Assembly: GCA_000620005.1 (NCBI GenBank)
Contig: JHVF01000010.1
Span: 1 to 34,211 of the forward strand
Length of the DNA: 34,211 bases
Reading direction: 5' to 3'
Source of the DNA: Metamycoplasma spumans ATCC 19526
GTDB taxonomy: Bacteria; Bacillota_I; Bacilli_A; Mycoplasmatales; Metamycoplasmataceae
Shown: one piece after another, positions 30,748 through 34,211 of the stretch
Position numbering within the stretch: position 1 is the stretch's first letter
Layout: every line of letters begins with the position of its first letter
Program-made: the position numbers and the translations under genes
The notes under the pieces: model-generated
Told to the model about the DNA's origin: nothing
Databases searched by the model: none
What the model saw: only the letters and a program-made list of their open reading frames with translations

Positions 30748-32566
30748 TGTCACCTCCTAACTGAGAAACTGCAATTTCATTATATAAACTGTTTGTTTTT
30801 AATAATTCTTCATGTGTACCTTGGGCAATGATTTTACCATGTTCAATTACTAAAATCTTATCAGCATCAATAATTGAAGAAATTTTTTGTGCAACAATAA
30901 CTGTCGTTATTTTTTCTTCTTTGAACTCTTTTCTAATATTTGATCTAACTAAGGCCTCAGTTTTAGCATCTAAAGCAGAAGTTGAATCATCTAGAATTAA
31001 AATTTTTGGTCTTCTTATAATACCTTGAGCAATTGAAAGTCTTTGTTTTTGTCCTCCTGATAAATTAACACCTTTTTGTTCAACTTTGTGATCAAAACCT
31101 TCTTTAAATCTGCTTATATATTCATATGCACAAGCATTTTTAGAAGCATTAATTATTTCTTCATCAGTTGCATCTGGTTTAGCAAATAATAAATTGCTTT
31201 TAATAGTTCCGCTTAAAAGAGCAGGCTTTTGATAAACGTGTGATATATTATTACGCAACGATAGTGTATCAATTTCTCTAATATCATTACCATCAATTTT
31301 TATTAGCCCATATTGCGATTTAAAGTCTAAATTAATTAGTTTTGCAATAGTACTTTTTCCAGATCCAGTTGGTCCAATAATCCCTAAAATTTCTCCAGGA
31401 TTTACCGAAAATGAAATATCTTCTAAAACATTTTTTTCTGAATTTGCATAATATCTAAATGACACATTTTCAAATTCTATTTTTCCATTTGTAATAACTT
31501 TATCTGATTTAATAAATTTAATATCTGGTTCTTTATTTAGAATTTCTAAAATCTTTTTAGAAGCTACACTAGCTCTAAAAATTGTAAAAATAACAAATGA
31601 AGACATAACAACACCTATTGTTATAAACATTACGTAGTTTGTAAATGTTGTTGTATTTGTTATAACATTTTTAAATTGAACAGGGTCTTCTATTGATCTC
31701 GAATTCAAACCAACCACATATAAAATAAAGGCTGTTGCCAAGTTTGCAAATATATTAATTAAGTTAAAAGTAATATTATATGAAGCCCATGATTTTTTAG
31801 AAATGGCTTTTCAACCTAAATTAACTTTTTCAAATTTTTCAGCTTGTAACATCTCCATGTTATATGATTTAATAACCTTAGCTCCAAGAATATTTTCTTG
31901 ACTTTCAACATTCATTGAATCATACAATTTTTGTTCTTTTTTAAATAAAGGAACTAAATAAGCTCCCGAAGCAATAATTGTAATTGCTAAAACCGGAATT
32001 AAAACCCCTAATACAATTGATAATTTTAAATCCGTTAATAATGAGAAAACTAAACCAAATACTAAATTAAACGGACCAATAATCATTGTTCTTAATAATG
32101 TCATTAATCCAGCTTGAATACGGCTTATATCAATTGTAAATCTAGTTAAAATTTTCGCATGAGTAAATGCTTCAATATCTTTTTCTGATAATTCACCTAA
32201 ATGTTTTCAAAGTCTATATCTTATTTGTTTTGCTCCCGCAGTATTAACATAAGAGGCTATAATAGCAGCTAATATACTTGATGCTGTTCCTAAAATTAAT
32301 GCTATTGTAAAGCTTACTGATAGTCATTTTAAAGCTTCTGCAATGTTAGCATATTCAAAATCAATTTTTAAAATAGTAACAGTTTGTTTAAAAGTATCAG
32401 GTATACCATTTACTTTCATTACTGCTTGTTGAGCAATAAAACCCGTCATGTGACCAACAAATATAGGTATTAATAAAAATGCACCTACTTGAATAAAAGT
32501 CAGAAATACAGCTAGCCAAGAAAGTCATTTGAACTTTGCATCCAAGTATTTATACAATCTAAGCAT
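30740..32566 (-). CDS. ABC exporter half-transporter, degenerate-site subunit
   Basis: The 608-aa product has an N-terminal membrane domain (first segment LSWLAVFLTFIQVGAFLLI) and a C-terminal ATPase. Walker A is GPTGSGKS (398-405) and the signature is canonical LSGGQ (502-506). Walker B reads ILILDDST, so the catalytic Glu is Asp527. The H-loop reads AQK instead of AHR. This is the pattern of the degenerate partner in heterodimeric exporters such as BmrC/BmrD and TM287/288. The start is ATG with aaaggaggt. It is the first gene of a two-gene operon. Substrate unknown. Confidence 0.9.
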
Positions 32567-32597
32567 TGTACCTCCTTTTCATTTAATATTTAATTTC

Positions 32598-32618
32598 AAT
32601 AAAAAAGCAACACGCTTT
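32598..32618 (-). terminator. Terminator overlapping the ackA stop codon
   Basis: Stem aaaaagc / gcttttt-type around loop aacac ends in T-rich sequence on the minus strand, immediately at the ackA stop. Confidence 0.5.
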
Positions 32619-33802
32619 TATTTAAAAAATGTGCTTGCTTCTTTTGCTATATACATTTCTTCTTCAGCTCTAATTACGTATATTGGTAATTCGCTATCTG
32701 CTGTAGATATTAATTTATAGTCTTTAAAGTTACGATTTTTGTTAGCCTCGTCATCAATTTTTAATTTCAATAGATTTATATTTTTAATAACACTTTCACG
32801 AACATAATCATCGTTTTCACCGATTCCCGCAGTAAATACGATTGCATCAACTTTACCCTTTATCTTATTTAAATATGTTATTAAATAATCGCTTATTCTT
32901 TGAGCATATAAGTCCATTGCAAATTGAGCTTGTTCATTTTCTAATCTGGCCTTGCCAACATCTCTCATATCTGATGATAATTGACTAACGCCTAACATTC
33001 CAGATTGTTCATTTAACATTTTCATAACTTCATCAATTGTCATGTTTTTTTGTTTCATTATATAAGCTATGATTGAAGGATCAATATCTCCCGATCTTGT
33101 TCCCATCATAACACCTGCCAATGGTGTAAACCCCATTGATGTTTCAATCGACTGACTATTTTGTATAGCACACAAACTTGCACCATTTCCGATGTGTAAG
33201 CTAACTACGTTTACACCTTTTTTACCTAAAATTTCCTCTGATTTTAAGGCAATATAATGATGATTTAGTCCGTGAAATCCGTATTTACGAATATTCAATT
33301 CTTCAGTAATTGAATAGTTAATAGGATATGTGTAAGCAACTTTTGGTAATGTGCTGTGAAAAGCTGTGTCAAAATGCATTGTCATCTTTGCATTTGGTAG
33401 CATTTCTTTAAAAGCTTTAATTGCTTCAATAGCACCTGGGTTATGAACTGGAGCTAAATCAATTGAATTAACTAAGTGAGTTAAATTTTCTTCAGTTACT
33501 TCACTTGTTTTTCTAAGATTTGGTCCACCGTTAACAACTCTAAAGGCCACTTGACCAATTTCGTTGAAATTGCTAATAATTCCTTCTTGTTTTCACATTT
33601 CAACTAATTTTTTAACTGTTACTAAAAAAGTTGGCAATTCAGTAATTGTGTCAGTTTTGTTTCCTTTGTAATCTAACGTTAAAATTCCACTTGCCATTTT
33701 TATTCTTTGTGCAACGCCTTTTGCTTCTACTTCTAATTTATCTGAAAATAAATTTCATTTAATTGAACTAGAACCAGCATTTATAACTAATATTTTAGAC
33801 AT
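32618..33802 (-). CDS. ackA: Acetate kinase
   Basis: The 394-aa product has the normal AckA length. It makes ATP and acetate from acetyl phosphate and ADP, the last step of the main energy route in many mycoplasmas. The N-terminal VINAGSSSIKWNLF matches family signature 1, with TGA-Trp. FGFHGLNHHY carries the conserved HG-H motif. VSLHIGNGAS and MGFTPLAGVMMGTRSGDIDP cover the phosphate and nucleotide sites. VDAIVFTAGIGEN lies near the C-terminus. The start is ATG with agggaggt. It is transcribed alone; the ABC pair downstream has its own ribosome sites. Confidence 0.97.
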
Positions 33803-33884
33803 TTAAATACCTCCCTTTAAGTATTTGACAAAATTATAAATAAATAATAAAAAAATGTTAAATATTGCCTAAAAATTAATCGAA

Positions 33885-33936
33885 TGTGAATTCTCAAATA
33901 TTTTGCTACATTGTAATTCTCAATCATTTTGCAACA
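33885..33936 (+). repeat. Tandem 26-bp repeats at an insertion-sequence end
   Basis: Units 33885-33910 and 33911-33936 match at 20 of 26 positions; both contain aattctca and end ttttgc(t/a)aca. They lie just upstream of a transposase and are probable transposase-binding sites in the element's left end. Related units occur at 22533-22584. Confidence 0.55.
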
Positions 33937-33968
33937 TCCTATAGTTTAAAATCATTATAGGAGGTAAT

Positions 33969-34211
33969 GTGAAATATAAAAAAATAGAAATCCAGAATTT
34001 AACAGATTTTGAGAAAAAAAGAAAAGATATTTATACAGATATAACTAATGGAAAATTAACAATAAACCAAATCGCCATAAAACACGAGGTTAGTCGTTTT
34101 ACGGTTTCTAAAATTAAGAAATCTATAAATTTTGACGGAACATTTAATGTCTCGCACAAAAATAAAGGAAATAAATATAGACAAAAGTTTAGCGATGATC
34201 TTGTAGATTCT
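33969..34211 (+). CDS. Transposase N-terminus, cut by the window edge
   Basis: The GTG start follows taggagg (33957-33963). An ATG two bases earlier is in a different frame and stops at once. The first 81 codons show a helix-turn-helix: ITNGKLTINQIAIKHEVSRF then TVSKIKKS. This is typical of the N-terminal DNA-binding region of IS3- or IS481-like transposases. A basic Gly/Asn-rich segment (SHKNKGNKY) follows. The catalytic DDE domain lies beyond the window, so family and integrity are unknown. Confidence 0.6.
   Translation, partial: MKYKKIEIQNLTDFEKKRKDIYTDITNGKLTINQIAIKHEVSRFTVSKIKKSINFDGTFNVSHKNKGNKYRQKFSDDLVDS

Overview
The window is mycoplasma chromosome, probably the Mycoplasma/Mycoplasmopsis group. 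The DNA is very AT-rich, and almost every real gene reads through TGA as tryptophan. A tRNA-Arg(CCT), a Cys-anchored lipoprotein with a serine- and asparagine-rich acidic spacer, and lysS, lepA and ackA homologues also fit. All gene limits below use translation table 4. The species cannot be named from the sequence alone.

Layout. 1-6652 is mostly housekeeping: the end of an unknown gene, lysS, a 32-codon ORF, tRNA-Arg, a lipoprotein, an azoreductase, a YneF-like membrane protein and lepA. 6.7-28.8 kb is an accessory, defence-type island. 28.8-33.8 kb returns to core functions: a heterodimeric ABC exporter pair and ackA. The window ends inside the start of an insertion sequence.

The island opens with the most unusual locus, 6817-15485. 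A 512-aa protein of unknown function is transcribed divergently from three tightly packed genes. They encode (i) a Clp/Hsp100-type AAA+ ATPase, (ii) a Lon-like protein that keeps the Ser-Lys protease dyad but has lost its own ATPase motifs, and (iii) an 805-aa protein whose N-terminal half looks like a partly degenerate FEN/Pol I 5'-nuclease with a helix-hairpin-helix. I know of no described system with this make-up. The ATPase gene carries one in-frame TAG. Next come an IS256-type remnant, three unrecognised genes (71, 305 and 199 aa) and a frameshifted IS30-type remnant.

Three restriction loci follow: a BcgI-like two-gene type IIB system, a type III mod-res pair, and an Mrr-type (type IV) endonuclease. 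The mod gene holds a (GA)n tract that leaves it out of frame here, and res has an in-frame TAA just before its nuclease domain. A KilA-N gene with two in-frame TAG codons closes the island. The island therefore looks like a restriction and anti-invader region bracketed by insertion-sequence debris and partly switched off or decaying. Its location suggests, but does not prove, that the AAA+/Lon/FEN module also acts against foreign DNA.
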